This document shows positions 62,953 through 64,000 of a stretch of DNA of 64,000 bases, in pieces. The notes under the pieces were generated by a model, which was not told where the DNA came from, ran no database searches, and was given only the letters and a program-made list of their open reading frames with translations. The translations under genes were made by a program, and so were the position numbers. This DNA is from JAUILH01 sp964230215 (lineage in GTDB: Bacteria > Bacteroidota > Bacteroidia > Flavobacteriales_D > JAUILH01), in NCBI GenBank assembly GCA_964230215.1, contig CAXRGQ010000016.1, positions 62,001-126,000 on the forward strand. The letters run 5' to 3'. How positions within the stretch are numbered: position 1 is the first letter of the stretch; each line of letters opens with the position of its first letter.

Positions 62953-63870
62953 TTATTGTCCGTTTACGATGGTTTCTCTCATCTCCCCTATCTTTTCAAC
63001 AATCGTACCAAAGCTCTCCTTGTTTAACACGACCTTATCTCCACCACCTAATATGATTTTACCGTTTTCATCACGCTGGCTGCTAGATTCAGCATTTTGA
63101 ATGTTATCATAATAAATAGTAATTAGCTCACCTAAATCTTCTAACCATGGTTCTAATGATGGGTTTGATTCAGCAGAAACTGACACATGCTCTAGAATAC
63201 TTTCAAGAACATCTTTCTGTGCTGCTATCTCATCAATTAATTCATTGTTATCAGAGAAATCACCAACTAAATTGGTTACAATATGCATACTTTCAACCCA
63301 TCCTCCAACAAGCATAAGTGAAAGTACATCACCTTTATTCTCTTCTTCTAAGTAATTGTATGCGTTGTCATAAATCTCAGTTGAATATGTGTAAAGCGAA
63401 TCTGAATTATCGCCATTATCTCCAAACTTCTCCATGATCTCTGCAGAGAATATTGCTGAAATTGACAAATCCTTTGCGATACCTTCCAGAGTTGTAAAAT
63501 ACTGAACGGTTTCTGCATTCTGACCGTAATTCATCATGTATGCTAAATCCGAGAAATAAACACCAAAGTTCATTGCCTTAGATGCGCTTGTTTCGTACTT
63601 CTCAGCATTATCAACGGAATTAACCAGTTCCATGTCAGCCTGTCCACCAATTTTCTTGATTACCTCAAAAAACATATTTGGCGTTGGAAGTCTGTGATCT
63701 ATCTTTCCTCCATCTGTCTCTGGAATAGAATCGTTAGTCTCATCCTCATCCGTCTTCTTAACAACTTTTTGCTTCTCTTTTCCCTCTGAGTCATCTCCTC
63801 CACCACATGACGCCATAAATAATGCGCCTGTCATAGTTAACGCTCCGAATAATGCTAGCTTTTTATTCAT
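62953..63870 (-). CDS. Lipoprotein of unknown function, helical
   Basis: 305 residues; lipobox MASC (Cys22) followed by GGGDD and an acidic linker, then an all-helical body ('MNFGVYFSDLAYMMNYGQNAE', 'VLSLMLVGGWVESMHIVTNLVGDF'). The ATG at 63870 is used because a perfect -7 box lies between it and the further ATG at 63894, which it would exclude. No family is recognised. With the next gene it forms a two-gene operon ending at the terminator at 62321. Confidence 0.8.
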   Translation of the reverse strand: MNKKLALFGALTMTGALFMASCGGGDDSEGKEKQKVVKKTDEDETNDSIPETDGGKIDHRLPTPNMFFEVIKKIGGQADMELVNSVDNAEKYETSASKAMNFGVYFSDLAYMMNYGQNAETVQYFTTLEGIAKDLSISAIFSAEIMEKFGDNGDNSDSLYTYSTEIYDNAYNYLEEENKGDVLSLMLVGGWVESMHIVTNLVGDFSDNNELIDEIAAQKDVLESILEHVSVSAESNPSLEPWLEDLGELITIYYDNIQNAESSSQRDENGKIILGGGDKVVLNKESFGTIVEKIGEMRETIVNGQ

Positions 63871-63891
63871 ACTATACTTTTTCTTGTTCAA

Positions 63892-63899
63892 CAAAAATA
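63892..63899 (-). promoter_or_regulatory. -7 box of the 63870 lipoprotein operon
   Basis: TATTTTTG on the minus strand, exact match, 21 bases before the ATG. Confidence 0.6.
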
Positions 63900-63981
63900 G
63901 AAAATATTTGATTCCTATTACGTTTTGCTGCTACCTCCTACGAAAAAAACAGAATAATGTTCGCTAAAAGTTAAATAGTTG

Positions 63982-63989
63982 TATTTTTG
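63982..63989 (+). promoter_or_regulatory. -7 box pointing out of the right edge
   Basis: TATTTTTG followed by CGGCGAATTTT, the same box-plus-CGGC sequence as at dapA and the aminotransferase gene. It should drive a plus-strand gene beyond base 64000. Confidence 0.5.
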
Positions 63990-64000
63990 CGGCGAATTTT

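Overview
The window is AT-rich chromosomal DNA from a member of the Bacteroidota, most likely the class Flavobacteriia in the wider sense (Cryomorphaceae- or Crocinitomicaceae-like). The evidence is four large secreted proteins built for the type IX secretion system (T9SS, with C-terminal 'YPNP' sorting domains or look-alikes), a bamD-rpoZ-coaBC-DUF4835-recN cluster, three FKBP prolyl isomerases of the GldI type, bshC for bacillithiol, a serine-palmitoyltransferase-like enzyme, DUF6913 beside ligA, and promoters of the Bacteroidota form TAnnTTTG in place of sigma-70 -10 boxes. There is no sign of prophage, integrase, transposase, CRISPR, rRNA or tRNA. Most of the window is core chromosome, with one repeat-rich stretch at about 37.6-40.8 kb.

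Layout. 0-5.6 kb (minus): ligA, a DUF6913 gene, dapA, a lipoprotein that runs off the left edge, and prmC with an outer-membrane protein. 5.7-9.6 kb (plus): a tightly coupled operon of ribD, an EamA transporter, a YigZ/IMPACT protein, an M42 peptidase and a HEAT-like protein. 9.8-18.7 kb: a LamG T9SS cargo protein, rhomboid protease with a TerB-DnaJ protein, htpG, a lipoprotein and hydrolase divergent pair, an abundant-type outer-membrane barrel, and pcm. 18.8-24.5 kb (plus): a Gfo/Idh oxidoreductase, a lipoprotein coupled to a polyprenyl-phosphate sugar transferase, and a T9SS cargo protein. 24.6-29 kb (minus): fabG, a VWA membrane protein and bshC. 29-36 kb: three small outer-membrane proteins, a 1318-residue T9SS mosaic protein and sucD. 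36-43.8 kb: mnmE, a long non-coding stretch, a TPR protein, a haloalkane-dehalogenase-like hydrolase, a lipoprotein flanked by hairpin repeats, an outer-membrane protein and a PKD T9SS cargo protein. 43.9-46.1 kb: an ECF sigma factor overlapping a gene for a protein that appears to cross both membranes. 46.2-52 kb: fabI and the recN-to-bamD operon. 52-64 kb: a SPT/KBL-like aminotransferase, a thioesterase, a two-gene split 5'-nucleotidase, dnaA, a low-molecular-weight phosphatase, a methyltransferase, a barrel protein, three FKBPs, a DHH phosphoesterase and two envelope proteins.

The most interesting unit is the ECF sigma factor with its partner at 43859-46056. The partner has a short cytoplasmic head, one inner-membrane helix, a very long Ser/Asn/Thr-rich linker and a C-terminal outer-membrane beta-barrel. 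This is the layout of the recently recognised dual-membrane-spanning anti-sigma factors of Bacteroides, and would tie the state of the outer membrane directly to transcription.

A second genome-wide theme is promoter position. Several genes carry a TAnnTTTG box ending only 4-5 bases before the start codon, which predicts leaderless mRNAs. Elsewhere genes are joined by one-base TAATG or TAGTG stop/start overlaps, so much of the translation here seems not to use Shine-Dalgarno sites. Nothing was computed beyond reading the sequence, so family names come from motif recognition.
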